From: Conchiformibius sp.
Lineage (GTDB): Bacteria > Pseudomonadota > Gammaproteobacteria > Burkholderiales > Neisseriaceae
Reading direction: 5' to 3'
Length of the DNA: 64,000 bases
Assembly: GCA_029984035.1 (NCBI GenBank)
Contig: JASBYJ010000011.1
Coordinates: forward strand, 1 to 64,000
Part shown: positions 1-8,690 of the stretch, piece after piece
Position numbering within the stretch: the first letter of the stretch is position 1
Layout: each line of letters starts with the position of its first letter
Program-made: the position numbers and the translations under genes
The notes under the pieces: generated by a model
Told to the model about the DNA's origin: nothing
Seen by the model: only the letters and a program-made list of their open reading frames with translations
Database searches by the model: none

Positions 1-51
1 AAACTATCATTCGGCTCAAACTATCATTCGGCTCAAACTATCATTCGGCTC
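1..51. repeat. Tandem repeat, three copies of a 17-bp unit
   Basis: Three identical head-to-tail copies of AAACTATCATTCGGCTC occupy positions 1-17, 18-34 and 35-51. A fourth copy starts (AAAC) and then diverges. The array touches the window edge, so more copies may lie upstream. No function is evident. It sits about 440 bp upstream of the pilin gene. Confidence 0.9.
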
Positions 52-120
52 AAACCGATATGCTTGAATCACTTTGCCGCCGCATACAACCAAATCATTA
101 CTTTTTCATACACAGCCGTC

Positions 121-204
121 ATTCCCACGCAGACGGGAATCCAATTTTGCGCTTCAGAAATACCACTCCCAAAAATCAATGCAGATTCCCACCTGCGCGG
201 AAAT
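121..204. repeat. Pair of dRS3-like inverted repeat elements
   Basis: Positions 121-140 read ATTCCC-8 nt-GGGAAT, an exact fit to the neisserial dRS3 consensus (ATTCCCNNNNNNNNGGGAAT). Positions 185-204 read ATTCCC-8 nt-GGAAAT, a degenerate second copy. In pathogenic Neisseria, dRS3 elements flank other repeats and serve as targets for filamentous prophage integration. No phage genes are visible here. Confidence 0.7.
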
Positions 205-247
205 GACGGCCGTATGGGAAATTAAAGCTTTCGAATGATAACTTTTC

Positions 248-259
248 AGGCTGCCTGAA
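248..259 (+). repeat. DNA uptake sequence, AG-simDUS dialect
   Basis: This is the first perfect AGGCTGCCTGAA in the window. With its TTC prefix it forms TTCAGGCTGCCTGAA, a near-palindrome. The same 12-mer occurs dozens of times throughout the window, singly, as inverted pairs after genes, and inside coding sequences. By family knowledge it is bound by the minor pilin ComP during transformation. Confidence 0.9.
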
Positions 260-379
260 AAAGAAACTTGACAAAAAACGGCACAAATTCCGCAGCGAAT
301 GCCCCGAATCCGACACTGACAAAAAACGTCATTTATTAAATATACATAATAATCAAATAATTAATTTAGATTCTGCTGC

Positions 380-394
380 TGGCATACCGTCTGC
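380..394 (+). promoter_or_regulatory. Candidate sigma-54 (-24/-12) promoter of pilE
   Basis: TGGCATACCGTCTGC has GG and GC separated by 10 bp, matching the RpoN consensus TGGCAC-N5-TTGC closely. It lies about 100 bp upstream of the pilin start. Commensal Neisseria are known to transcribe pilE from an RpoN promoter. No sigma-70 promoter of comparable quality was seen in this leader. The assignment is from sequence only. Confidence 0.6.
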
Positions 395-493
395 TGCAAA
401 CAAGGCAAAACCAAACGCCAAAACAGCAGGCAACGCTGCTGTCTAGGAAATCTTTAACCGCGTTGCACTTTAAAAAACTTTTGGAGATTAACC

Positions 494-928
494 ATGAAAA
501 CTATGCAAAAAGGTTTCACCCTCATCGAGTTGATGATTGTTATCGCAATTATCGGTATCTTGGCTGCTTTGGCTCTGCCCGCTTACACCGACTACACCAT
601 CCGTTCACGCGTAGGTGAAGCTTTGGTTGCCGCCGGTGCCGCTAAAGTAACCGTAGCCGAAAACGCCGCCAACGGTGCTGCTGCATTGGACGCAGGTATC
701 CCCGATTGGACACCCACCACCAACGTTCAAACTTTGGCTGTTGATGGTACCACTGGCGTGATTACTGTTACCGGTACCCAAAGGATCAATGGCATCGAAT
801 TGACCTTGACTCCCACTGCCGGCGGTGCTGCATTGGCAGCTGGTACTGTTGCTACTAACAACATCGCTTGGCAATGCGCTACTGATGCTGCAAACCACCG
901 CTTTGTTCCGACTGAGTGCCGTAACTAA
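494..928 (+). CDS. pilE: Type IV major pilin PilE
   Basis: Encodes the main subunit of the type IV pilus, which drives twitching motility, adhesion and DNA uptake. The 144-aa product starts with a short leader MKTMQKG followed by FTLIELMIVIAIIGILAALA. This is the prepilin peptidase site, with Glu at mature position 5 and the hydrophobic alpha-1 helix. The C-terminus has two cysteines (WQC near 128 and TEC near 142) that would form the D-region disulfide. A GGAG Shine-Dalgarno site lies 9 bp before the ATG. A candidate sigma-54 promoter is upstream and a strong terminator follows, so the gene is probably monocistronic. No silent pilS cassettes are visible in the window. The protein is shorter than gonococcal PilE, in line with commensal-type pilins. 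Confidence 0.93.
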   Translation: MKTMQKGFTLIELMIVIAIIGILAALALPAYTDYTIRSRVGEALVAAGAAKVTVAENAANGAAALDAGIPDWTPTTNVQTLAVDGTTGVITVTGTQRINGIELTLTPTAGGAALAAGTVATNNIAWQCATDAANHRFVPTECRN

Positions 929-984
929 TACGCTGGCTTAGTAAACGGCATAGGCTGAAATAGATTATGCCGGATGGAAATCAA

Positions 985-1017
985 GCCCGCACTTGATATC
1001 AAGTGCGGGCTTTCTGT
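985..1017 (+). terminator. Rho-independent terminator of pilE
   Basis: The perfect 26-bp palindrome at 985-1010 (arm GCCCGCACTTGAT) is followed by TTTCTGTTTTC. It ends the pilin transcript 56 bp after the stop codon. Confidence 0.85.
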
Positions 1018-1694
1018 TTTCTTTTTTTACTCTTTTGATTTTTCTTGCTGTCTCCGGCTAGTTGTATTTTGTTATGGCGGTGCGCCATAACCGCAAGAAC
1101 GGTGATGATTCGATACTCCCTTGCCGCATCGACTGTTTTCCTTTTCTCGGACATTTTCTGCTTTGCCATCGGCAGCAGAGCCATGATACAAGATATACCG
1201 TTTCTCCAAAAACGGGGCTGGTTCATATCTTCAGGCAGCACGATATCGAAAAATCCGTATATAGCGGTTCGGCTCCTTCGCTTCATAGCGGCAACCGAAA
1301 AACAGCATGACAGCAAAATACGGATTGTCTTCCCCGCCCGTTTGAATTCAAAGTATTCAAAGCGTTTGGGCAGCCCTACCGTAAAAAATAGGGGGATTTT
1401 GCGCCTGCCCATCTTCATCAATCAAAAAGCTGCTTAAAACGGTTTAAGCAGCTTTCCCATACGCTTATTGCAATACTATCAATTTGTTAGGACGATTATT
1501 TTGCCGAAAAAATGGTGTTTGCATTAGCGTTTTTATCGTAGATACCCGTGTTTTTCTGTAAACCGTTTGCTATGTATCGGCACTGCCGCTTTACATGATA
1601 AAAACACATTCCGCTTATACTGTTGGTATATTCAGGCCAAATCTGTTTCTGTTCATGCCTTTGCTTGTCATCATTTCCTTATTTTTTCCCAGTC
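1018..1694. other. Gene-poor stretch between pilE and aroG
   Basis: Open frames of about 130-140 aa exist on both strands, but they overlap each other, have no recognisable domain and no convincing ribosome site. I do not call a gene. A 13-bp-stem hairpin lies at 1426-1455. Confidence 0.5.
1426..1455. terminator. Bidirectional terminator-like hairpin
   Basis: AAAGCTGCTTAAA (1426-1438) pairs with TTTAAGCAGCTTT (1443-1455) across an ACGG loop. A and T tracts on the two sides would allow termination in both directions. It could serve aroG, whose stop lies about 240 bp away on the minus strand, or an unrecognised plus-strand transcript. Confidence 0.55.
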
Positions 1695-2744
1695 CTAAGA
1701 TGTCATGCGGCTGCGGTTGGCCTCAGCCAAAAGTGCCAGCATCTCTTCGGTGGTGTCCCAGCCGATGCAGGCGTCGGTGATGCTTTGGCCGTACACTTCG
1801 GGCTTGTCCTGCCGGCCTGCTACCAAATGGCTTTCTATCATCACGCCCATGATGTGGTTTTCGCCGTTTTTCAGCTGTTCTGCGATGTCTTGCGCGACCA
1901 TCATTTGGCGGGTGTAGTCTTTATTGCTGTTGGCATGGCTGAAATCAACCATCAATTTGGAGCAAACGCCCGCTTTTTCGGCTGCGGCTGCGGCTGCCTG
2001 AATGTGTGTGCTGCTGTAATTGGGCTCTTTGCCGCCGCGCAAAATGATGTGGCAGTCGCTGTTGCCGCTGGTGTGGACAATCGCGGAATGCCCGGCTTTG
2101 GTAACGGATAAGAAATGGTGCGGATGGGCGGCTGCACCGATGGCATCGATGGCGATTTTCAAATTGCCGTCCGTGCCGTTTTTGAAGCCTACGGGGCAAG
2201 ACAAACCTGAAGCCAATTCGCGGTGCACTTGGCTTTCGGTGGTGCGTGCGCCGATGGCGCCCCATGAAATGAGGTCGGCATAGTATTGCGGCGTAATCAT
2301 ATCCAGAAACTCGGTAGAAGCCGGCATACCCATGCTGTTTAAATCCAGCAGCAGCTTGCGCGCCTGACGCAGGCCGTAGTTGATGTCGAAGCTGCCGTCC
2401 AAATGCGGGTCGTTAATCAAGCCTTTCCAGCCGACTGTAGTGCGCGGTTTTTCAAAATAAACGCGCATCACGATAAGCAGCTCTTTTGCGTATTTTTGAC
2501 GCAGCGGCAGCAGCTTTTGTGCGTATTCGAGGGCTGCCTGAGTGTCGTGAATCGAGCAGGGCCCGACAATCACCAGCAGGCGTTTGTCTTGGCCGTGCAG
2601 CAAATCGGCAATCTCGGCACGGGTTTTTACCACCAATCCGGCGGCGGTATCATTCACCGGCAGCTCGTAGAGATGGGCAATAGGGGGCAGCAATTCGGCG
2701 GTGGAGCGGATGCGTACGTCATCGGTTTTTTGTAGGCGGTTCAT
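1695..2744 (-). CDS. aroG: 3-deoxy-7-phosphoheptulonate synthase (DAHP synthase, AroG type)
   Basis: Catalyses the first step of the shikimate pathway, condensing phosphoenolpyruvate with erythrose 4-phosphate to DAHP in the cytoplasm. The 349-aa length fits class I (AroF/G/H) enzymes. Visible signatures are LLVIVGPCSIHD near residue 57 (PEP-binding region), the segment from MRVYFEKPRTTVGWKGLINDP, GARTTESQVHRELASGLSCPVGFKNGTDG, and DFSHANSNK near 265. A GGAAGAC motif precedes the ATG at 2744. It stands alone, preceded by a long gene-poor region. Which aromatic amino acid inhibits it cannot be decided from the sequence with confidence. Confidence 0.95.
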   Translation of the reverse strand: MNRLQKTDDVRIRSTAELLPPIAHLYELPVNDTAAGLVVKTRAEIADLLHGQDKRLLVIVGPCSIHDTQAALEYAQKLLPLRQKYAKELLIVMRVYFEKPRTTVGWKGLINDPHLDGSFDINYGLRQARKLLLDLNSMGMPASTEFLDMITPQYYADLISWGAIGARTTESQVHRELASGLSCPVGFKNGTDGNLKIAIDAIGAAAHPHHFLSVTKAGHSAIVHTSGNSDCHIILRGGKEPNYSSTHIQAAAAAAEKAGVCSKLMVDFSHANSNKDYTRQMMVAQDIAEQLKNGENHIMGVMIESHLVAGRQDKPEVYGQSITDACIGWDTTEEMLALLAEANRSRMTS

Positions 2745-4009
2745 GTTTTGTCTTCCGATAAAATATTTTCAGGCAGCAGGATAGCGCGGCAAGGCGGTAA
2801 TGGCAAGGCGGCTCTGAACAAATCATTTGGCATTTTTTCCGATTATTTCCAAATTTTTAGTATTTTTTGCCAAATATCGGTTTTATTTTGGGAATAAAAG
2901 AAGTTTTATTGCGAGAAATCGGGAAATAATGCGCTTATTTTGTGCGGCGGTATTTTCTACGGATTTTTGGGTATGGTACGGCTGTTTCAGGCTGCCTGAA
3001 AAGTAAAAGGGTGTTCAAGGCGGTTTGCAGAAAAGGGAGTAGGGTGATGAACTCGGATGCGCGTGAGAGAAGTGCCAAACCGGTTTAGCGGATGATAGGA
3101 AATATGCGAGCGCAACTGGTTGCCTGCAAAATCGGGCATTTCGGAAAAACTTACGGAGAGACTGCAGGTCTGTGTTTTTGTTGTGAGGTTGGAGTAGGAA
3201 TATTGCAATCGGTTTGGTTGGCGGTAATGATAAAAAGACAACAGGCTGCCTTGTATATTGCAAACTCTGTCTAGGAACTGATATATAAGAAAAAACCTTG
3301 AATATAGCGGCTTCTAAACATAATTGTGTTTAAGAGAGCTTTCTCATGAATGCCACCGTTTGCAATTGTGTTAAAGAGTTGGCATGAGCAGCTCGAAAGC
3401 TTTGTACATATTTTTACCGAAAGTCTCGGCTGGCAAATATTTTTGATAAAGAGCCTGTTAAGGTTTGATATGAATTCATGAAACACCGGCCAAATTTAAT
3501 TCGGCATATGAAAATTCGGAATGTATTTCAGATAGTTTGCGGAGAAAAGGCGGCTTTGCGTGTACAAAATGATTATAAAGGCATGAATAATGAGTGGCTT
3601 GGCTGTGATGGATATCTGCACGTGCAATAGACCGGCTGGAAAATTGAGCAATATATCGCCAACTATCGGCATTCAAAACGGCAGCAAGTAATAGCTGCCT
3701 GAAAGATTGGAGGAATGTATCCCGTTCCATAACACGGCAGTCCTGTGAATACTGCAATGGGCTATCTGAGAAGCCAATATATCGCAGGGCAGTTTGCGGA
3801 GAATATAGTGGAGTTGTGTTTGCATTGCGGAATTGCCAAATAAATGGCAAAACCGTTTGTTTGGCTGTAATTGATACGTATAAGCGCAAGCGGCTGCCTG
3901 AAAATCTCTACCGTATGCTTTTTCAGGCTGCCTGTTTTTTCGGATATCAATTGCCTTCTGCTGTGTTTCCGGCAACGGTTGATATATTCAGGCAGCGTGT
4001 TTTTTGCTT

Positions 4010-4154
4010 GGCTGTATTGCAAGGTTTGATTGGTATGACTATAAACAGATTGTGTGAAATGTTTTTTCAATTTAGGTTTTCAGCAACTTATTGAGAAATA
4101 TGTATTTTGATTAAATCATATTGCGGTATCCATCTTATTTGGAAACAGAGCCTT
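4010..4154 (-). repeat. Dispersed 145-bp repeat, copy A
   Basis: On the minus strand it begins AAGGCTCTGTTTCCAAATAA and ends near CAATACAGCC. It aligns along its length with copies at 8370, 21737, 30788 and 58391. No open reading frame is conserved between copies. Confidence 0.85.
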
Positions 4155-4291
4155 TTGCTTTATCAGTATGGCAGTTTGGCTTTTAATTCTCATTGCGGCG
4201 AAGCTTTTCCCGTATGGTTTTAATATGGCGGTTTTTTATTTTGCAGTATCTTCCAGCCGCCATACCGTGAGAAGCTGCGCATCAACGATAA

Positions 4292-4315
4292 AACCCGCAG
4301 GAATTCCTGCGGGTT
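4292..4315 (-). terminator. Rho-independent terminator of ppsA
   Basis: A perfect 24-bp palindrome (arm AACCCGCAGGAA) lies 20 bp beyond the ppsA stop. Read on the minus strand it is followed by TTTATCG. Confidence 0.85.
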
Positions 4316-4334
4316 CGGTTTTTCAGGCAGCCTG

Positions 4335-6731
4335 TCAGGCTTTGTTGCCCAATTCTTTAGCCAAATACAACCACGTTTCAATCACGGTGTCGGGGTTTAG
4401 GGAAATGGTTTCGATACCCTCCTCCACCAGCCATTTGGCAAAATCGGGATGGTCGGAAGGACCTTGCCCGCAAATGCCGATGTATTTGTTGTGTTTGCGG
4501 CAAGCGGAAATCGCCAAATGCAGCATCACTTTCACGGCGGCATTGCGCTCGTCAAACGTTGCGGCAATCGGGCCGCCGCTGTCGCGGTCCACACCCAAAG
4601 TAAGCTGGGTCATATCGTTCGAGCCGATAGAGAAGCCGTCAAAATATTTGAGAAATTGTTCCGCCAACAAAGCGTTGCTGGGCACTTCGCACATCATAAT
4701 CAGGCGCAAGCCGTTTTTGCCGCGTTCCAAACCGTTGGCTTTCAATGCGTGAATGACCTGCTCGGCTTCTGCCAAAGTGCGGACAAACGGAATCATCACT
4801 TCCACATTGGTCAGCCCCATTTCATCGCGCACGCGCTTGATGGCGCGGCATTCCATGGCAAAGGCTTCCTTGAATTCTTCGGAAACATAGCGTGCCGCAC
4901 CGCGGTAGCCCAGCATCGGGTTTTCTTCATGCGGTTCGTACAGGCTGCCGCCCACCAAGCCGAAGTATTCGTTGGTTTTGAAATCGGAAAGGCGCACAAT
5001 CACTTTTTTCGGATAGGCCGAAGCGGCAAGGGTGGCTACGCCTTCGGCGATTTTATCGACATAAAACGCTGTCGGCGATGCATAGCCGGCAATGCGGTCG
5101 CGGATTTCGTCTTTCAAATCTTCATCCAAGCGGTCGAATTCAATCAGGGCTTGCGGATGGATGCCGATTTGACGGTTGATGATGAACTCCATACGCGCCA
5201 GACCGATGCCTTCGCTGGGGATATTGGAAAACGAGAATGCCAATTCGGGATTGCCGACATTCATCATGATTTTCACGGGTGATGCGGGCATTTTGTCCAA
5301 AGACACTTCATCCACGCTCACTTTGAGCAGGCCTTCGTAAATCAGGCCGGTGTCGCCTTCGGCGCAGGAAACGGTTACTTCCTGACCGTCCGCCAGTTTT
5401 TCCGATGCGTTGCCGCAACCCACTACCGCCGGAATACCCAATTCACGCGCAATAATCGCCGCATGGCAGGTACGTCCGCCGCGGTTGGTTACAATGGCGG
5501 CGGCACGTTTCATCACCGGCTCCCAATCGGGGTCGGTCATATCGGTTACCAACACATCGCCTGCCTGAACTTCGTCCATTTGCGAAGCGTCTTTTACCAA
5601 GCGCACTTTGCCTTGCCCGACTTTTTGTCCGATGGCGCGGCCTTCCGCCAATACGTTGCGTTTGCCTTCGATGCTGTAGCGGCGCAGCGTGCTGCCTTGT
5701 TCTTTTTCTTGCGACTTCACGGTTTCGGGGCGGGCTTGCAGGATATAGAGCTTGCCGTCCAATCCGTCCCTGCCCCATTCGATATCCATCGGACGGCCGT
5801 AGTGTTCTTCGATAATCAGCGCATATTTTGCCAATTCTGTGATTTCTTCATCGCTGATAGAGAAGCGTTTGCGCTCTTCAACGGGCACATCTACGGTCTG
5901 CACCGATTTGCCTGCCTGGGCGTGGTCGGTGAAGGTCATTTTAATCATTTTGGAACCCATGGTTTTACGCAACACGGCAGGACGGCCTGCGCGCAAAGTG
6001 GGCTTGTGTACATAAAATTCATCCGGATTCACCGCGCCTTGCACCACGGTTTCACCCAAGCCGTAAGACGAGGTAACAAACACCACGTCTTCAAAACCGC
6101 TTTCGGTGTCGATGGAGAACATCACGCCCGCCGCGCCGCTGTCCGAACGCACCATACGCTGTACACCCGCCGACAAAGCCACTACGTCGTGGGCAAAACC
6201 TTTGTGTACGCGGTAGGAAATGGCACGGTCGTTATACAGTGAAGCGAACACATGATGCATGGCTTCTTTAACATTTTCCAAGCCGTTGATATTCAGGAAA
6301 GTTTCCTGCTGACCTGCAAAAGAGGCATCGGGCAGGTCTTCCGCAGTGGCGGAAGAGCGTACGGCCACGGAAATGTCGGCACCGCCCGCATCGGCAACCA
6401 TTTTGTTCCAAGCGGTTTCGATTTCCTGATTCAGAGCATCGGGGAAAGGCGTGTCCAAAATCCATTGGCGGATTTCCTTACCCACACGCGCCAACTCGGC
6501 GACATCGTCCACATCCAAAGCCGACAGTGCGGCCGAGATGCGTTCGTTCAAACCTTCATGCGCCAAAAATGCACGGTAGGCTTCGGCGGTGGTGGCAAAA
6601 CCGCCCGGTACGCGTACGCCTTTTTCGGTCAGCTGGCTAATCATTTCGCCCAAAGAAGCGTTTTTTCCGCCTACGCGTTCGACATCGGTCATCCGCAGGT
6701 GTTCAAACCAAATCACATAATTTTCGGCCAT
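4335..6731 (-). CDS. ppsA: Phosphoenolpyruvate synthase
   Basis: Converts pyruvate and ATP to phosphoenolpyruvate, AMP and phosphate for gluconeogenesis. The 798-aa protein is full length. It has an N-terminal ATP-grasp domain (residues about 1-350, with VGGKNASLGEM near 20), a swivelling phosphohistidine domain with GGRTCHAAIIARELG around 420 (catalytic His), and a C-terminal PEP-utilising TIM barrel with GICGQGPSDHPDF near 755. A GAGGA Shine-Dalgarno site precedes the ATG. A strong terminator follows. The ppsR regulator often linked to this gene is not visible on either side. Confidence 0.96.
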   Translation of the reverse strand: MAENYVIWFEHLRMTDVERVGGKNASLGEMISQLTEKGVRVPGGFATTAEAYRAFLAHEGLNERISAALSALDVDDVAELARVGKEIRQWILDTPFPDALNQEIETAWNKMVADAGGADISVAVRSSATAEDLPDASFAGQQETFLNINGLENVKEAMHHVFASLYNDRAISYRVHKGFAHDVVALSAGVQRMVRSDSGAAGVMFSIDTESGFEDVVFVTSSYGLGETVVQGAVNPDEFYVHKPTLRAGRPAVLRKTMGSKMIKMTFTDHAQAGKSVQTVDVPVEERKRFSISDEEITELAKYALIIEEHYGRPMDIEWGRDGLDGKLYILQARPETVKSQEKEQGSTLRRYSIEGKRNVLAEGRAIGQKVGQGKVRLVKDASQMDEVQAGDVLVTDMTDPDWEPVMKRAAAIVTNRGGRTCHAAIIARELGIPAVVGCGNASEKLADGQEVTVSCAEGDTGLIYEGLLKVSVDEVSLDKMPASPVKIMMNVGNPELAFSFSNIPSEGIGLARMEFIINRQIGIHPQALIEFDRLDEDLKDEIRDRIAGYASPTAFYVDKIAEGVATLAASAYPKKVIVRLSDFKTNEYFGLVGGSLYEPHEENPMLGYRGAARYVSEEFKEAFAMECRAIKRVRDEMGLTNVEVMIPFVRTLAEAEQVIHALKANGLERGKNGLRLIMMCEVPSNALLAEQFLKYFDGFSIGSNDMTQLTLGVDRDSGGPIAATFDERNAAVKVMLHLAISACRKHNKYIGICGQGPSDHPDFAKWLVEEGIETISLNPDTVIETWLYLAKELGNKA

Positions 6732-7266
6732 TGTTTTGTGTCCTCACATTCGGGTTTCGGGAGAGTGTTAAGAAATTTAAAAACGCTGCATATTCTAGCC
6801 CCTGTTGCCGCAGATGTCATGTGTTTTATTCGGGCGGCGGCAGGCTTGTACGGAGGGGGAATATCGCGGCGGCATTTTGCGCTGAAACCGCCTGTCCGCA
6901 ACACTCTTTCAGGCTGCCTGAACATTGCCCGACTGCCGATAAACAGGGGAATAACGCATAGAAGAAAGGATATTGCCCATGTAAAAATTTGCAATTCTTT
7001 TGCCTTGCGTATCGGCTGTCTGAAGCCGAACGCTTGCTTCAGACAGCCTGAATGTATAATTTATTGTTTCATCATTATTTTTGTCATGTTCAGCTACGGC
7101 ATCGCCGTAGGAAAAGCAGTTTTTTGCCGTGCGCAGCGCCCTATTGGGAATCAACACGCCATCTGTTAAAACAATCGGCTTTATCACCCGTATCAATCGC
7201 CGGCTGCCTGAAAGCACTGTTTCGGTCGGAAAAGTCGGTTAGAATGCGCTTTTTCGGAGAAAAACC
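6732..7266. other. Intergenic region with DUS and a DUS-variant hairpin
   Basis: No supported gene. A DUS lies near 6910. At 7013-7048, GGCTGTCTGAAGC pairs with GCTTCAGACAGCC, a hairpin built from a one-base DUS variant. A TATAAT-like box follows at about 7053. Confidence 0.5.
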
Positions 7267-7620
7267 ATGTATTTTGTAGACCGTACCGCCGCAGTGCTCA
7301 AACCCACCGCTGCTTTTTTGGATTGGCTCAAAAGCAGCGATGACGATTTGCCCGATTTGTCGCTGTCGCAATTGCGCTCCAATTGCAGCGTGTTTCTGCT
7401 GCCGCAATTTGACGAACCCGAACAGGCGGTGGCTTATTTTGACGAACGTTTTCACGAAATATTCACCGCCGAGCTTGCAGGCTGGACAACAGACGAAAAA
7501 CTGTGGCCCAAACGTGATTTGGAAACCTTTTGGCGGTTTTTTGAATTGGAAATTCACGATTCGGTGTTAGATTTGGAAGAAAACGAATTGATGCTTTCGC
7601 CTGTGATGCCCGCAGGCTAG
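7267..7620 (+). CDS. Conserved hypothetical protein, 117 aa
   Basis: I recognise this as a conserved small protein of Neisseria and related proteobacteria with no assigned function, but cannot name a family. It is acidic, rich in aromatic residues (ETFWRFFELEIHDSVLDLEE near 95-115), and has no signal peptide or membrane segment. It starts MYFVDRTAAVLKP. The next gene begins 15 bp after the stop, so the two are probably co-transcribed. The ATG at 7267 follows GGAGAAAAACC, a good ribosome site. Confidence 0.75.
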   Translation: MYFVDRTAAVLKPTAAFLDWLKSSDDDLPDLSLSQLRSNCSVFLLPQFDEPEQAVAYFDERFHEIFTAELAGWTTDEKLWPKRDLETFWRFFELEIHDSVLDLEENELMLSPVMPAG

Positions 7621-7635
7621 CAAAGGGAAATTCTG

Positions 7636-8037
7636 ATGCAGGCTTTTTCCGCCGATTTCCGCCCGTCCGTATGGCAGCGCACCGCTTGCGTGCTGTTGGC
7701 GGCGGCAGCGTTCTATTGCGCAACGGCATACTTTTCAGGCAGCCTGAACATGATGCTTACCGCGGCAACGGCGTGTTCGCTGTATTTTGCATTCAAACGC
7801 CCCAAATATTGGGTGGAGCGGTTGGAAATCGACCCGAATGGCGAAGCCGTCGTGTTTGTCAACCACGCTTGCTACAAAGCCCGATTGCTTTCAGGCAGCC
7901 TGATAACGCCGTTTCTCTGCCTGCTGCATTGGCAAACCGAAGATTTTCATTGCTATCAATATCTTTTCCCCGATTCCGCACCGCAAGACGTACTGCGCCG
8001 CATACGCGTATGGGCATGGTGGCAGCAACCGTCTTGA
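7636..8037 (+). CDS. Small inner membrane protein, YgfX/CptA-like
   Basis: A 133-aa protein with two close hydrophobic segments (about residues 15-55) followed by a short soluble part. The tail pattern, LLHWQ then LFPDSAPQDVLRRIRVWAW, recalls the YgfX (CptA) family: an aliphatic-Trp strand, then a 'PDSA..D..R.LR' helix. YgfX in E. coli is linked to succinate dehydrogenase flavinylation and to a toxin role. The resemblance is from pattern memory only, and the usual SdhE partner is not adjacent. Residues FSGSL and LSGSL are encoded by two in-frame DUS copies. Confidence 0.6.
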   Translation: MQAFSADFRPSVWQRTACVLLAAAAFYCATAYFSGSLNMMLTAATACSLYFAFKRPKYWVERLEIDPNGEAVVFVNHACYKARLLSGSLITPFLCLLHWQTEDFHCYQYLFPDSAPQDVLRRIRVWAWWQQPS

Positions 8038-8369
8038 TTTCTGTACTGCAAAACCGATTTTTCAGGCAGCCTGAATATCGGGTCGGGATAAATGGATATT
8101 GTGCTCCGACAGGTCTTGGGCGGTTTGCAGTATCGGTTTGCGTGGACAATGTCCCGTGAAACCATTCTCCGGCAGTTTTCAGGCTGCCTGAATGCTTTGC
8201 ACCCTCCGTCCGTACATCGAACGGGCATACCGGCTCTTTTTTCTGCCGCCGCATAATCGGTATATGTCTGATATACGCCTGCACCGTATAAAACGGGATA
8301 CGCTTATCGGTGTTTTTTGAAAAACGTTTTTTTATGAATCCTATCGCCTGATGATTTCGATTTATCTTG

Positions 8370-8515
8370 AGATTCTGTTTTCAAATAAGATTGATGGCGC
8401 AATTCGATTTAATCAAAATACCTATTCCCCAACGGGTTGCCGCAACCCCGCATTGAAAGAAAACGTTTCACACAATTTGTTTGCAGCCATACCAATCAAA
8501 TCTTACAACACGGCC
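8370..8515 (+). repeat. Dispersed 145-bp repeat, copy B
   Basis: Starts near GATTCTGTTTTCAAATAAGA and ends ACAACACGGCC. It aligns with copies A, C, D and E, including the shared TTTCACACAAT and AATCAAATCTTACAACAC blocks. Confidence 0.88.
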
Positions 8516-8645
8516 TATCTGGCCGAAAAATTCCCAAAAAATCATTAAGGAACATACCAAAGCGTAACTCAAACCGAATGATGTCATTGTTGCAGTTCGC
8601 TTTGCCGTTCAAGCGAATGAGCCGCACGTTTGCGGACGCAATCAA

Positions 8646-8672
8646 AAAGCCGCACACAGATTGCGGCTTTTC
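8646..8672 (-). terminator. Rho-independent terminator of gabD
   Basis: AAAGCCGCA (8646-8654) pairs with TGCGGCTTT (8662-8670), 20 bp past the gabD stop. On the minus strand it is followed by TTTTTGAT. Confidence 0.75.
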
Positions 8673-8690
8673 AGACAGGGCGGATATCGC

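Larger units (their letters stand above)
2745..4334. other. 1.6-kb gene-poor region between aroG and ppsA
   Basis: Small open frames on both strands do not resemble any family I know. The region holds a complete DUS near 2987, several decayed DUS-like pieces between 3690 and 3990, repeat copy A (4010-4154) and the ppsA terminator. It reads like decayed sequence or repeat-rich spacer. Confidence 0.5.
8038..8690. other. Intergenic region with DUS copies and repeat copy B
   Basis: No supported gene. It contains DUS copies near 8063 and 8180, repeat copy B (8370-8515) and the gabD terminator. Short frames across 8351-8694 fall within the repeat and are not conserved in its other copies. Confidence 0.55.

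Noticed and set aside
121..204. Correia (NEMIS) element.
   Set aside because: The inverted repeats fit the dRS3 consensus, and no Correia TATAGTGGATT-type end is present here or in the five-copy repeat.
1045..1437. 130-aa open frame on the plus strand after pilE, and an antisense 140-aa frame.
   Set aside because: The two overlap on opposite strands, lack ribosome sites and recognisable domains, and end in hairpins. No support for either.
2403..2735. Long open frames opposite aroG, ppsA, gabD, cvrA and secA.
   Set aside because: They are antisense shadows of well-supported genes, and their translations have no family content.
8351..8548. 65-aa and 85-aa frames around 8351-8694.
   Set aside because: They fall in dispersed repeat copy B and are not conserved in the other copies.
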